From Collinsella aerofaciens (GTDB taxonomy: Bacteria; Actinomycetota; Coriobacteriia; Coriobacteriales; Coriobacteriaceae): 36,079 bases of DNA. The position numbers and the translations under genes are program-made. Of the stretch, positions 6,807 to 15,715 are shown one piece after another. The stretch is from assembly GCF_028207065.1 (NCBI RefSeq), contig NZ_JAQLFP010000028.1, positions 1 through 36,079 on the forward strand. Direction: 5' to 3'. Numbering within the stretch: position 1 is the first letter of the stretch; every line of letters begins with the position of its first letter. The notes beneath the pieces were generated by a model, which saw nothing but the letters and a program-made list of their open reading frames with translations, did no database searches and was not told the DNA's origin.

Positions 6807-9473
6807 ATGACACCTCTCGCAAAACGTCTCCCGCGCGAGCTGCGCCGCAATGTCGGTAAGTACTTGGGCATCTTTTTGCTTATGTGCGGAAGTATCGCCC
6901 TTACCTCGGGCTTTTTGCTCGCGGCGCATTCCATCGGTTGCCTTATCGACGACATGCGCGATGCGTACACGATCGAGGACGGCCGCGTGACCACCTCCTT
7001 CGAGGCCACCAAAGACCAGCTCAAGGCAGCCGAGGATGCAGCCGACGACGTCGGCGGCGTCACGCTCTACAAGAATTTCTCCATCGACGCCATCATCAAA
7101 AAGGCGGCTGGCGACGACGGCACCAAGCGCACCCTGCGCACCTATGCGCACCGCACCAAGGTCGATATCGCGTCCTACTGTGAGGGCAGGCAGCCCAAGG
7201 TGGACGACGAGGTGGCCATCGACCGCGTTTTTGCCACCAACAACGACCTCGCCGTGGGCGATAGGGTCGAGCTCGAGGGTCGCACCTACACCATCTGCGG
7301 CATTATGACCCAGCCCGATAGCCAGGCGCTGTTCCTCAACAATTCGGACTTCACGGTGAACACCATCACGTACGGCGTGGCCGAGGTCACCGACGCCGGC
7401 TTTACCGCGCTCGAGGATGCCGGCGGCGCGCCTGCCTACACCTACTCCTTTACCTTTACCGACCGCGATCTCCCCACCGCGGATCGCATCGATGCGGAGC
7501 AGGATATGGTCGAGGCGCTGACCGATGCCGATGCGCGCGTGGACGATCTGATCGATGCCGATTCCAATCAGGGCATTGGCTATGCGCGCGACGACGTGGA
7601 CGGCGACTCCATGATGTGGATGACGTTGCTCGACATCATCATCGTGATCATGGCGTTCGTCTTTGTGGTCCTTACCGACGCCACCATCGAGGAGGAGAGC
7701 GCCATCATCGGCACGCTGCTCGCCAGCGGCTATCGCCGTCGCGAGATCGTGCTGCACTACCTGGCACTTCCCGCCATCGTGGGCGTGCTCGCGGCACTTT
7801 TGGGCACCGCGCTCGGCGTTGCGTTCTTTACCGAGCCCATGCGCGGTCTCTACTACGGCTCGTACAGCCTGCCACCCTTCCAGGTGTACTGGAGCTGGGA
7901 GATCTTTGTGAAGTGCGCTGTGGTCCCCGCCGCCGCGCTCGTCCTCATCACGCTGGTGGGTCTGCTCCGCAAAATGGGCAAGACGCCGCTGCAGTTCCTT
8001 CGTCACGAGGCGAGTGGCAAGTCGGGTACCAAGCGCGGTCTGCAGCTGCCGGAACGCATGGGCTTTGTCTCCCGCTTCCGCCTGCGCGTCTTCCTGCGCA
8101 ACCTGGGCAACTTCGCCACGCTCTTCGTGGGCATCGCGTTTGGGTCGCTGCTTTTGCTCTTTGGCCTGGCGATTCTGCCCACGATGACGCACTACGCGGA
8201 CAACCTCGAGACGAGCCTGGTCGCCGAGCATCAGTACACACTCAAGGCGCCGCTGGAGCTCGAGGGCACTGCCGAGGAGCGCGAGCAGTGGTCGGCACTC
8301 GAGCGCTTGCAGTCGGTTGACGGCGCGCTGCTTTCTGCCGCCCAGGATGCCGATGACGAGCTTGACGGCGCGGCCGATGCGGCGCAGACGGCAGCCGATG
8401 CCGCGACCGCATCTCCGTCTGCCGAGAGCCTGACCGCAGCGCAGGATGCGCTTGCCAAGGTCCAGGACAAGAAGGATGCGCTCTACGCGCGCCTTGACGA
8501 TCTTGCCGATGCCCTCGGCTGCAACCGCGATGAGGCTATCGACCTGATCGACAAGGCCTCTAAGATCGACACTGACAACGACGATATCCACCCGGTCAAT
8601 ACGACCGACAACGGCGCGGGCGCAATCGCGCAGGCCGAGAAATATGCCGTTTACCAGCTGCAGTACGACCGTGGCGACGGTAATGGCGAGGAGACGATTT
8701 CTGTCTACGGCATCTCGTCCGATTCGCGCTACTGGAAGGGCCTCGACGTCGGCGATGGGCGCGTTGTCTTTGGCGGCGGCCTGCTCGACAAGTTTGGCTG
8801 GAGCGAGGGCCAGAAGGTCACGCTCAGCGACAAGTACGAGGGCGAGCATTATTCCCTTGAGTACGCGGGCAAGGACTGTGCCTGGGGCTCCAAGTCGGAC
8901 ATGAATATCTATATGAGTATCGACGACTTTAACGAGCTGTTCGACAACGACGCCGCCTACTTTAACGGCTATGTGAGCGACGAGAAGCTCGACCTCGATG
9001 CTCGTTACTTTGCCGGCGACACCACGCCCGACGACATGCGCGCCGTGGGTGACCAGTTCATCGGCATGATGAGCAAAATGATCGGAATGATGATCGGGCT
9101 CGCGGTGTTTATCTTCCTGCTGTTTATGTACCTGCTGACCAAAGCGGTGATCGACCACAGCGCCCGTTCGATCAGCTACATGAAAGTCTTTGGCTATCGC
9201 GATAGTGAGATCTCGCATCTGTACATCCGCTCGATCACGCTGTGCGTGGCGGCGTCGCTCGTGCTGAGCCTGCCGGTCATTATTGGCTCGCTCACGGCCA
9301 TCTTCCGCTCGATGCTGCTCGCCTACAACGGCAATATCGAGATCTACGTGCCCGCTTGGTCCATGGCTGCATGCGTCGGCATTGGCTTTGCGACCTACCT
9401 GGTCGTGGCGCTGCTACACACGCGCTCTATCAAGCGCGTCGGCCTGGCCGAAGCCCTCAAGGTGCAAGAGTAG
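6807..9473 (+). CDS. Large FtsX-family ABC permease
   Basis: Permease of 888 residues, started at ATG 6807, 8 nt after the ATPase stop; the open frame upstream overlaps the ATPase out of frame and is not real. There is an N-terminal helix (about 18-40) and a first extracytoplasmic domain (about 45-265). A first FtsX helix block follows (about 270-405), with the typical YRRREIV coupling stretch, then another helix near 440. A second large external domain spans about 465-750. The final FtsX block ends at the C-terminus, with the coupling stretch GYRDSEISHLYIRS. The second external domain contains an Ala/Asp-rich, probably coiled-coil segment (about 510-570). Duplicated FtsX domains in one chain mean one gene can supply the whole membrane part. 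The substrate is unknown. Confidence 0.9.
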   Translation: MTPLAKRLPRELRRNVGKYLGIFLLMCGSIALTSGFLLAAHSIGCLIDDMRDAYTIEDGRVTTSFEATKDQLKAAEDAADDVGGVTLYKNFSIDAIIKKAAGDDGTKRTLRTYAHRTKVDIASYCEGRQPKVDDEVAIDRVFATNNDLAVGDRVELEGRTYTICGIMTQPDSQALFLNNSDFTVNTITYGVAEVTDAGFTALEDAGGAPAYTYSFTFTDRDLPTADRIDAEQDMVEALTDADARVDDLIDADSNQGIGYARDDVDGDSMMWMTLLDIIIVIMAFVFVVLTDATIEEESAIIGTLLASGYRRREIVLHYLALPAIVGVLAALLGTALGVAFFTEPMRGLYYGSYSLPPFQVYWSWEIFVKCAVVPAAALVLITLVGLLRKMGKTPLQFLRHEASGKSGTKRGLQLPERMGFVSRFRLRVFLRNLGNFATLFVGIAFGSLLLLFGLAILPTMTHYADNLETSLVAEHQYTLKAPLELEGTAEEREQWSALERLQSVDGALLSAAQDADDELDGAADAAQTAADAATASPSAESLTAAQDALAKVQDKKDALYARLDDLADALGCNRDEAIDLIDKASKIDTDNDDIHPVNTTDNGAGAIAQAEKYAVYQLQYDRGDGNGEETISVYGISSDSRYWKGLDVGDGRVVFGGGLLDKFGWSEGQKVTLSDKYEGEHYSLEYAGKDCAWGSKSDMNIYMSIDDFNELFDNDAAYFNGYVSDEKLDLDARYFAGDTTPDDMRAVGDQFIGMMSKMIGMMIGLAVFIFLLFMYLLTKAVIDHSARSISYMKVFGYRDSEISHLYIRSITLCVAASLVLSLPVIIGSLTAIFRSMLLAYNGNIEIYVPAWSMAACVGIGFATYLVVALLHTRSIKRVGLAEALKVQE

Positions 9474-9475
9474 CA

Positions 9476-9591
9476 ATTGGGGACGTTCTTAAATGACTAG
9501 TCGTTGGGGACAGTCTTTGCCGATCCGCCGGCTCGCCGGCCGGACTGGCAAGGACTGTCCCTGGCGGCACTCATTTAAGTCTGTCCCCAAT
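9476..9591. repeat. Nested GGGGACAGTC/TTAAATGA hairpin repeat, copy 2
   Basis: The outer arms (9476-9496 and 9571-9591) match at 18 of 21 positions. Nested inside is a second inverted repeat, GGACAGTCTTTGCC against GGCAAGGACTGTCC, around a CCGGC-rich tip. It combines the modules of 5855-5907 and 5930-5985, so these are parts of one dispersed repeat family. It starts within 3 nt of the FtsX stop codon and may act as its transcript end. Confidence 0.65.
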
Positions 9592-9603
9592 GAGTGGCCG
9601 TGC

Positions 9604-9634
9604 TTGACTTCAACCCCACTTCAACGGGTACCAT
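9604..9634 (+). promoter_or_regulatory. Possible promoter of the DUF362 gene
   Basis: TTGACT (9604-9609) resembles a -35 box. TACCAT (9629-9634), 19 bp later, could be a weak -10. A GGGGAT Shine-Dalgarno precedes the ATG at 9677. Confidence 0.3.
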
Positions 9635-9676
9635 CCTCTATGTCTGTAACGCCATATAGACCGAGGGGATAGATCT

Positions 9677-10882
9677 ATGACCGCAACCGCACCCGCAGCA
9701 CCGGCAAAGGTGTACTTCACCAACCTGCGCACGCATGCTCGCGAGAGCCAGCTCGACAAGCTCAAGCGCCTCATCCGCCGCGCTGGTATCGAGCGGATCG
9801 ACTTTGAGAACAAGTTTGTCGCCATCAAGATTCACTTTGGTGAGCTGGGCAACCTGAGCTTTTTGCGCCCCAACTACGCCCGAGCCGTCGCGGACGTCGT
9901 GAAGGAGCTGGGCGGCAAGCCCTTCCTTACCGACTGCAACACGCTCTATGTGGGTAGCCGCAAAAATGCGCTCGAGCACATCGACACCGCCTACCAGAAC
10001 GGCTTTACCCCGTACGCCACGGGCTGCCAGATCATCATCGCCGACGGCCTCAAAGGTACCGACGAGGCGCTCGTCCCGGTCGAGGGTGGCGAGTACGTGC
10101 GCGAGGCCAAGATCGGTCAGGCGCTCATGGATGCCGACATCGTGATCAGCCTCACCCACTTTAAGGGCCATGAGCAGGCTGGCTTTGGCGGTGCCATGAA
10201 GAACCTGGGTATGGGCGGTGGTAGCCGTGCCGGCAAGATGGAGCAGCACGCCGCTGGCAAGCCGAGCGTCGATACCACCAACTGCGTAGGTTGCCGTGCC
10301 TGCGAGAAGATATGCGCGCACAGCGCCATCACGTTTGACGGTACGCGTGAGCGCGAGCTTGCCAACGGCAAAACCCGTACGGTTCACGTTGCCGCTATCG
10401 ACCACGATCGCTGCGTGGGCTGCGGCCGTTGCATCGCGGCGTGCAACCAGGACTGCATCAAGCCCGACTATGATGCCGCGGCCGACGTGCTCAACTACAA
10501 GATCGCTGAGTACACGAAGGCCATTGTTCAGGATCGCCCCAGCTTCCACATCTCGCTTGCCATGGACATCAGCCCCAACTGCGACTGCCACCCCGAAAAC
10601 GACACGCCCATCGTCAACGACATCGGCATGTTCGCGAGCTTCGACCCGGTCGCCATCGACCAGGCCTGCGCCGACGCCGTCCTGGCGTCCGAGCCGCTGC
10701 CTAACACCGAGCTTACCGACAGCGCGGCCAAGATGGAGCATAATCACGAGCATCTGGAGGGCGAGCAGGCCAAGGATCCCTTCTGCATCACGCATCCCGA
10801 CACCGACTGGCGCGCGTGCATCGCGCATGCCGAGAAGATCGGCCTGGGCACGAGCAAGTACGAGCTCATCGAGGTCAAATAG
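9677..10882 (+). CDS. DUF362 protein with two 4Fe-4S clusters
   Basis: Cytoplasmic iron-sulfur protein of 401 residues. The DUF362 domain covers most of the chain (about 10-195, resuming after the ferredoxin part). A ferredoxin-like insert carries two CxxCxxCxxxC motifs at C203/206/209/213 and C246/249/252/256, each expected to bind a 4Fe-4S cluster. Conserved DUF362 stretches such as KIHFGELGN and THFKGHEQAGFGGAMKN are present. The C-terminal part is rich in His and acidic residues. The gene stands alone, with a repeat upstream and a strong bidirectional terminator downstream. Proteins of this kind are common in anaerobes and are presumed electron-transfer or maturation factors; the biochemical role is not established. 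The family is certain, the function open. Confidence 0.92.
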   Translation: MTATAPAAPAKVYFTNLRTHARESQLDKLKRLIRRAGIERIDFENKFVAIKIHFGELGNLSFLRPNYARAVADVVKELGGKPFLTDCNTLYVGSRKNALEHIDTAYQNGFTPYATGCQIIIADGLKGTDEALVPVEGGEYVREAKIGQALMDADIVISLTHFKGHEQAGFGGAMKNLGMGGGSRAGKMEQHAAGKPSVDTTNCVGCRACEKICAHSAITFDGTRERELANGKTRTVHVAAIDHDRCVGCGRCIAACNQDCIKPDYDAAADVLNYKIAEYTKAIVQDRPSFHISLAMDISPNCDCHPENDTPIVNDIGMFASFDPVAIDQACADAVLASEPLPNTELTDSAAKMEHNHEHLEGEQAKDPFCITHPDTDWRACIAHAEKIGLGTSKYELIEVK

Positions 10883-10929
10883 CATCTAGTTATTGGACAT
10901 ATCAAGCGCATTCGTGGCTTAATTCAAGC

Positions 10930-10968
10930 AAAATCCGCCCGCGAGCACAGCGCTCGCGGGCGGATTTT
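10930..10968. terminator. Bidirectional rho-independent terminator
   Basis: A 17-bp perfect stem (10930-10946 and 10952-10968) with a 5-nt loop, A4 on the left and T4 on the right. It sits between the convergent DUF362 and hydrolase genes and can serve both. Confidence 0.9.
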
Positions 10969-11013
10969 CGGAAGTGCTAGGGGTCAGATAGACCAGTAAA
11001 CCGTACTATTTGC

Positions 11014-11979
11014 CTAAAAATTCTCGTCGAGGAAGTCGTCGACCGTATTCCAGTAGAGCTCGGGGTCGACTTGCGCGCTCTTGGCATGGGTGGCGCCGTG
11101 GATAGTGAGCTTTTGCTTGACCTTGCTGGCGCACGCCTCGTAGTTTTGGTCGAGCATGCTGTATGGTACAAAGGTGTCTTGGTCACCGTGGATAAAAAGC
11201 ATGGGAACCGTCGCGCGCTTGAGCTGTTCCACGCTGCTCGCCTTATGAAAGTCGTAGCCTGCGCGCACGTTGCATACCAGGTTGGCCACATCGAGCAAGG
11301 GAAAACTGGGCAGGCCAAATACATCCTTGAGCTGCAGAGAAAACTCGTCCCAAACGCTTGTATAGCCGCAGTCCTCGATAATGCATTTCACATTTGCGGG
11401 CAGAGATTCCCCCGCTACGTTCATGGCAGTCGCCGCGCCCATCGACTCGCCAAAGACCAGGATGCGCGCCTTGGGATCGGCCGCAACAATCCGCCCGATC
11501 CACGCGACGACATCGAGTCGCTCGGGCCAGCCCATGCCGATGTAGTCACCGCCGGAACGCTCGTGGGCGCGGGCGGCGGGTGCGAGTACGTTCATGCCGC
11601 GGTCGTGGAATCGCTTGACGTATCGGGCCATACCGATGGGCTCGTTGGTATATCCATGCAGGCAGACGGCGTAGTCGTGCGTGCTCTCCGACGCAGCAAA
11701 ATACCAGGCGGCAAGCTCGGTCCCGTCGTCCGCGGTGAGGCTGCTGCTCTCGCGGTTTTCCTTAAACCACGCCCGTGCCTCGCCCTCCTCGGCGTCAATC
11801 TGCTCGCCCTTTTCGGCGTCCTTGCCGTCCTGCATCATCTTCATGGTGTAGGGCGCTTGGGGATTCAGGGCAAAGTCGAACAAGAAGTTGCCGGCAAACC
11901 CCAGCAGCGCGACAACGAGCACCAGTGCAACGATGCCGGCTATCTTGAGCTTTCGATGGGAATGTGCGTTTTGAGCCAT
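11014..11979 (-). CDS. Membrane-anchored alpha/beta hydrolase
   Basis: Serine hydrolase of 321 residues. One N-terminal membrane helix (about 12-36) anchors a catalytic domain outside the cell. An oxyanion HG pair lies in CLHGYT. The nucleophile elbow GESMG carries S179, the acid is probably D268 in HGDQDTFVP, and the base is probably H298 in IHGATHAKS. It resembles the BAAT/acyl-CoA-thioesterase-like and YqkD-like extracytoplasmic hydrolases found singly in Gram-positive bacteria. The ATG has a strong AGGAG about 7 nt upstream. The gene is monocistronic and divergent from the hemolysin III gene. The substrate cannot be predicted; an ester or peptide bond is likely. Confidence 0.9.
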   Translation of the reverse strand: MAQNAHSHRKLKIAGIVALVLVVALLGFAGNFLFDFALNPQAPYTMKMMQDGKDAEKGEQIDAEEGEARAWFKENRESSSLTADDGTELAAWYFAASESTHDYAVCLHGYTNEPIGMARYVKRFHDRGMNVLAPAARAHERSGGDYIGMGWPERLDVVAWIGRIVAADPKARILVFGESMGAATAMNVAGESLPANVKCIIEDCGYTSVWDEFSLQLKDVFGLPSFPLLDVANLVCNVRAGYDFHKASSVEQLKRATVPMLFIHGDQDTFVPYSMLDQNYEACASKVKQKLTIHGATHAKSAQVDPELYWNTVDDFLDENF

Positions 11980-12000
11980 GCGGTATTCTCCTATAAGATG

Positions 12001-12058
12001 TTAATGCATCAACATTTAATGCAAGCGCATTATGGACGTTCGCCGTTGATGCGTCAAC
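12001..12058. promoter_or_regulatory. Palindromic boxes in a divergent intergenic region
   Basis: TAATGC-AAGC-GCATTA (12017-12032) is a perfect 6-bp dyad. GCATCAAC near 12006 is matched by GTTGATGC near 12045, which itself begins a GTTGA-TGCG-TCAAC dyad. These could be operators for the hydrolase gene or its divergent neighbour. Confidence 0.35.
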
Positions 12059-12165
12059 AGGCAAAGAATGGGTAAACAAAGGGTCACGTATGGTGCAAAT
12101 TTCGCACGCACCCAGACGCTTTGATATAGTGTTGAGAACTCTTTACGTTGGAGGATGTAACCGGC

Positions 12166-12849
12166 ATGTCCGATTCGAGCGACAGTTCCAAGCCGCGACC
12201 CAAGGCCGCGGCCGTTCCGCACTACACGGTGGGCGAGGAGATCATGAACTCCGTCACCCATGGTGTCGGCTGCTTGCTGGGTATCGCGGGTCTGGTGCTC
12301 CTGATCGTATTCGCTGCACTGCGCGGCGGTGGCCCGGCCCACATGGCCGCGGCAATCGTCTACGGCGCCAGTATTATTCTCGAATACCTAGCCTCCACGC
12401 TCTACCATGCGATTCAACCCGCGCGCGCCAAGCGCGTGTTCCGCATCATCGACCACAGCTGCATCTACCTGCTCATAGCCGGCAGCTATACGCCGTTTTG
12501 CCTCATCACGCTCGCAAACGACGGCGGCGCCGTGCTGTTCTTTGCCGTATGGGCCATCGCCATTATCGGCATCGCCCTCGAGTGCTTTATGCGCGAGCGT
12601 CAACCGCACTGGGCAAGCGGCCTGGTCTACCTGCTGATGGGCTGGCTCGTTGTCTTTAAGCTGCCCGAACTTGTGGCGCTGCTCAACCCCGTGGCACTTG
12701 CCCTGCTCGCCGTCGGCGGCGTGTGCTACACCGCGGGCGTGCCGTTCTATATCGCCAAAAACGTGCGCTATCTGCACAGTGTTTTCCACTTGTGGGTGCT
12801 CGCCGGCAGCATCTTCCAGTTCATGGCGGTGATCCTCTTCGTAATCTAG
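12166..12849 (+). CDS. Hemolysin III / PAQR-family membrane protein
   Basis: Membrane protein of 227 residues with about seven helices. The ATG at 12166 is preferred because GGAGG at 12150-12154 is its only Shine-Dalgarno; a TTG at 12148 lies across that site. The first residues (to about 22) are polar and cytoplasmic. Family hallmarks are EEIMNSVTHGVG, STLYHA, DHSCIYLLIAGSYTPF and HSVFHLW; their His and Asp residues form the presumed metal site shared with YqfA and adiponectin receptors. The bacterial members are called hemolysin III, but their physiological role is mostly unknown; lipid hydrolysis or membrane homeostasis has been suggested. It is probably transcribed from a TATAGT -10 at about 12125. 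Confidence 0.9.
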   Translation: MSDSSDSSKPRPKAAAVPHYTVGEEIMNSVTHGVGCLLGIAGLVLLIVFAALRGGGPAHMAAAIVYGASIILEYLASTLYHAIQPARAKRVFRIIDHSCIYLLIAGSYTPFCLITLANDGGAVLFFAVWAIAIIGIALECFMRERQPHWASGLVYLLMGWLVVFKLPELVALLNPVALALLAVGGVCYTAGVPFYIAKNVRYLHSVFHLWVLAGSIFQFMAVILFVI

Positions 12850-12957
12850 CGACCGCGCCCACGGCCCCGCTCGCACGGGCGACCGGCGCAATTGCCCTAT
12901 CCGTCACCTACGCTTACTACCCAACGTCCCGAATCTTGGAGGTTCGAGAAACTCCCG

Positions 12958-14331
12958 ATGGACATAACCATCTCCCTTATCACCACCCTCGTTTTGACCC
13001 TCATCAACGGCTACTTCTCTATGTCCGAGATGGCTCTCACCACGGCTAAGTGCGCCGTGCTGGAGCACGATGCCGAGGAGGGCGATAAGCGCGCCGAGCG
13101 CGCCGTCCAGCTCGCCGCCGACTCCGATCAGCTGTTGGCTACCATCCAGGTCGCCATCACGCTCGTGGGCTTCGCCTCGTCCGCCGTCGCCTCGACGAGC
13201 CTGTCCGATCCGCTCGCCACGTGGCTCATGAGCTTTGGCATCGCGCCGCTTTCCGCCATCGCAAGCGGCCTGGCGCCGGTCATCATCACCGTCGCCGTCG
13301 CCTTTGTGTCCATCGTGATCGGCGAGCTCGTCCCCAAGCGCATCGGCCTGGCCAATGCCGAGGGCGTGTCCAAGCAGGTCGTGGGACCGTTGTCGTTTTT
13401 CCAAAAGATCGCCCGCCCGCTCGTGTGGCTGACCGGTGCCTGCTCCGACGGCCTAGCCCGCATCCTGCGCATCAAGAGCGCCGACGACCGTCAGAACGTC
13501 TCGGAAGAAGAGATCAAGTACATGGTCTCGGAGCAGGACGACCTGCTCGACGAGGAAAAGCGCATGATCCACGAGATCTTCGATCTGGGCGACACCGTGG
13601 CTCGCGAGGTCATGGTGCCGCGCGTGGACACCACCATGTGCGAGGACGACGAGACGGTCGCCGACGTGCTGTCCACCATGCGCCAGACCGGCTTCAGCCG
13701 CATCCCCGTCTATCACGAGGACCCCGACAACGTCGCGGGCATCGCGCACATCAAGGACCTGATCCAGCCCGCGCTCGACGGCAAGGGCGACCAGCCCATC
13801 GCCGATTACCTGCGCGATGCCACCTTTGTGCCCGACACCAAGGACATCCTGCCGCTGCTGTCAGAGATGCAGACCTCGCACGACCAGATCGTGGTCGTCG
13901 TGGACGAGTACGGCGGCACGGCCGGCATCATCACCATCGAAGACATCGTCGAGGAGATCGTCGGCGAGATCGAGGACGAGTTCGACCCCGACAACAAGTA
14001 TCTCACGCGCCTTTCGCGCCGCGAGTGGCTCGTCGATGGGCGTTTTTCGTGCGATGACGCGATTGAGCTTGGTTGGCCGCTCGAGGAAAGCGATGATTAT
14101 GAGACCATCGCCGGCTGGATCTTGGAGCTTTGTGACTCGGTGCCCGACATCGGAGAGGTGTTTGAGGTCGCGGGGTACAAGTTTAAAGTGCAGTCGATGC
14201 GTGGCCAGCGCATCTCGCTCATTCGCGTGATCGCTCCGGCCGAAACCGATAAGAAGGATTCCGAGTCTTCGGTAGACGAGCCGACGACGTCGGGTGCGGG
14301 TTCCGCGAATCCGCACGACGGCGACGAGTAG
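12958..14331 (+). CDS. CNNM/CorC-type transporter with CBS pair (HlyC/TlyC family)
   Basis: Membrane protein of 457 residues, started at ATG 12958. An upstream ATG at 12892 is in frame but has no ribosome site. The N-terminal CNNM (DUF21) domain (about 1-175) has a first helix followed by NGYFSMSEMAL and ends in the acidic helix of the family. A CBS pair spans about 205-330, with REVMVPR at its start and VVVDEYGGTAGIITIEDIVEEIVGEI at its end. The C-terminal CorC/HlyC domain covers about 345-425, followed by a Ser/Asp-rich tail. Characterised relatives move Mg2+ or respond to it through ATP-binding CBS domains. The hemolysin name is historical. The next gene follows after 24 nt and may be co-transcribed. 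Confidence 0.92.
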   Translation: MDITISLITTLVLTLINGYFSMSEMALTTAKCAVLEHDAEEGDKRAERAVQLAADSDQLLATIQVAITLVGFASSAVASTSLSDPLATWLMSFGIAPLSAIASGLAPVIITVAVAFVSIVIGELVPKRIGLANAEGVSKQVVGPLSFFQKIARPLVWLTGACSDGLARILRIKSADDRQNVSEEEIKYMVSEQDDLLDEEKRMIHEIFDLGDTVAREVMVPRVDTTMCEDDETVADVLSTMRQTGFSRIPVYHEDPDNVAGIAHIKDLIQPALDGKGDQPIADYLRDATFVPDTKDILPLLSEMQTSHDQIVVVVDEYGGTAGIITIEDIVEEIVGEIEDEFDPDNKYLTRLSRREWLVDGRFSCDDAIELGWPLEESDDYETIAGWILELCDSVPDIGEVFEVAGYKFKVQSMRGQRISLIRVIAPAETDKKDSESSVDEPTTSGAGSANPHDGDE

Positions 14332-14355
14332 GACAAGGAAGAGTAGGGGAGAGTT

Positions 14356-15189
14356 ATGGCAGGCCTGTTCAACATCCTTAAGGTCACCGTCAGCGAGGAC
14401 AAGATTTGCGCGCATGTGCTGGTGAACCCCGGCATGCCGCTCATGACCTCGGAGGACATCGAGGCCACGGCGCGCGTGTACTACCTGGTACCGGCGATTG
14501 CCAAGCACCTGTGCCTGGGCGATTCCGGCCGCGAGTTCCAGGACTGCATGGGTCAGACCGAGCTCTGCCACCTGCTGGAGCATGTGACGGTTGAGCTCAT
14601 GAACGAGACCGGTCTTGCCGGTAGCATCTCGTGCGGCCGCACGCGCGTAAGCGAGCATGACGAGCGTGTCTTTGAGGTCGAGCTTTCGTGCCCCGATGAC
14701 GCACTGGCCATCGGTGCGCTGTCGTCGGCCACCTTTATGATGGACTGGGCGTACCTGCACGCCGACCAGCCTGCCCCCGACGTGGAAGGCACGGTCGCGG
14801 GCCTACGCAACCTGGTGCTGGGCATGCGCGCCGAGGCCGAGGGCAAGGATCCTCACGAGGCCGTCGCCGCTGCGAACGGCGAAGATACTGCCGAGGACGA
14901 GGGCGCTGACGAGGGCGATGTGCCGGTTGACGCCGAGCCCGTTGCCGATGCGACCGCCGAGCCCGTTTCCACCGAGCCCCAGGGCGTCCCCAACTTTGAC
15001 GACGAGCCCCAGGTGGCGATTGATACCGAGGGCGCGGTTGCCGAGAACCACGAGGCCTCCGCTGCCGTCTTTGGCGGTGCGGCGACGGTTCCGGCGGGAC
15101 CTGCGCATGAGGGCGGCCTGCCGCTCGTGGACGGCGCCGGCGAGGACCCGGGTGCCACGGTGGCCATGCCGGCTATGCCTCAGGAGTAG
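14356..15189 (+). CDS. Protein resembling the cyanophycin synthetase N-terminal domain
   Basis: A 277-residue soluble protein. The N-terminal ~135 residues are a folded domain and the rest is an acidic, Ala/Pro/Glu-rich, probably disordered tail. The folded part contains HLLEHVTVE (H72, E75, H76, E80), then GRTR (94-97) and VFEVEL. From memory this matches the order HVxEHVALE...GRTR...VYxV in the N-terminal domain of cyanophycin synthetase CphA. That domain normally precedes ATP-grasp and ligase domains, both absent here. The HxxEHxxxE pattern also resembles the zinc site of inverted zincins. No function is assigned. It sits between a CNNM transporter and envelope-type small proteins. Shine-Dalgarno GGGGAGAG precedes the ATG. 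The domain relation is inference from motif order. Confidence 0.6.
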   Translation: MAGLFNILKVTVSEDKICAHVLVNPGMPLMTSEDIEATARVYYLVPAIAKHLCLGDSGREFQDCMGQTELCHLLEHVTVELMNETGLAGSISCGRTRVSEHDERVFEVELSCPDDALAIGALSSATFMMDWAYLHADQPAPDVEGTVAGLRNLVLGMRAEAEGKDPHEAVAAANGEDTAEDEGADEGDVPVDAEPVADATAEPVSTEPQGVPNFDDEPQVAIDTEGAVAENHEASAAVFGGAATVPAGPAHEGGLPLVDGAGEDPGATVAMPAMPQE

Positions 15190-15268
15190 GCCTACGCGTT
15201 TATCACCATCACGTACCTGCGCCTTTGCCGTACGCAGATGAGCGGAACGGCAAGTGATGCGCTGCGGG

Positions 15269-15274
15269 TATAAT
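15269..15274 (+). promoter_or_regulatory. Consensus -10 box before the YtxH gene
   Basis: A perfect TATAAT about 50 nt upstream of the YtxH start. No good -35 is visible at the right distance. It suggests the YtxH-PRC pair has its own transcript. Confidence 0.45.
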
Positions 15275-15325
15275 GGACAGCATTCAAACGGTGGGCACCG
15301 ACGTGCCCGCAGGAGAGGAATGATC

Positions 15326-15715
15326 ATGGGTAAGACTTTCAGCTTTGTCTCCGGCGCACTTTTTGGTGCCGCTGCCGGCGCTATTATCGGTGTTGCTCTG
15401 GCCCCGCGCTCGGGTGCCGAGACCCGCGCCATGGCCGCCGATATCGCCAACGACGCCTGGGACAATATGCGCGACACCTACGAGCACGGCGCCGAGGAGG
15501 CCCGTGCTGCGGTGAATGACTTTGGCCCGATGGTCGACGCCAAGACCGACGACCTGCGCGCCAAGGTCGACCTGGCCCGCGAGCGCATGGACCAGCTGCG
15601 CGAGCAGCTCAACGACGCCATTTCGGGTGGCAACGTGACGCCTGCCGCCGACGTCGTGGTCGAGAACGCCGTCGAGGCTGATGCCGGGGCTGCGGAACCC
15701 TCGACCGAGGCATAA
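15326..15715 (+). CDS. YtxH-domain protein
   Basis: A 129-residue protein. The start at 15326 lies 7 nt after AGGAGAGG; an ATG at 15320 is too close to that site. One N-terminal hydrophobic, Gly/Ala-rich helix (about 7-26) is followed by APRSGAETR, the signature of the YtxH/gas-vesicle-like family. A long amphipathic helix (about 35-100, ARERMDQLREQ region) follows, then a short acidic tail. Such proteins are membrane-anchored coiled coils, often stress-related in Bacillus, without a known biochemical activity. It overlaps the next gene by one base (TAATG), so the two are translated together. Confidence 0.8.
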   Translation: MGKTFSFVSGALFGAAAGAIIGVALAPRSGAETRAMAADIANDAWDNMRDTYEHGAEEARAAVNDFGPMVDAKTDDLRAKVDLARERMDQLREQLNDAISGGNVTPAADVVVENAVEADAGAAEPSTEA

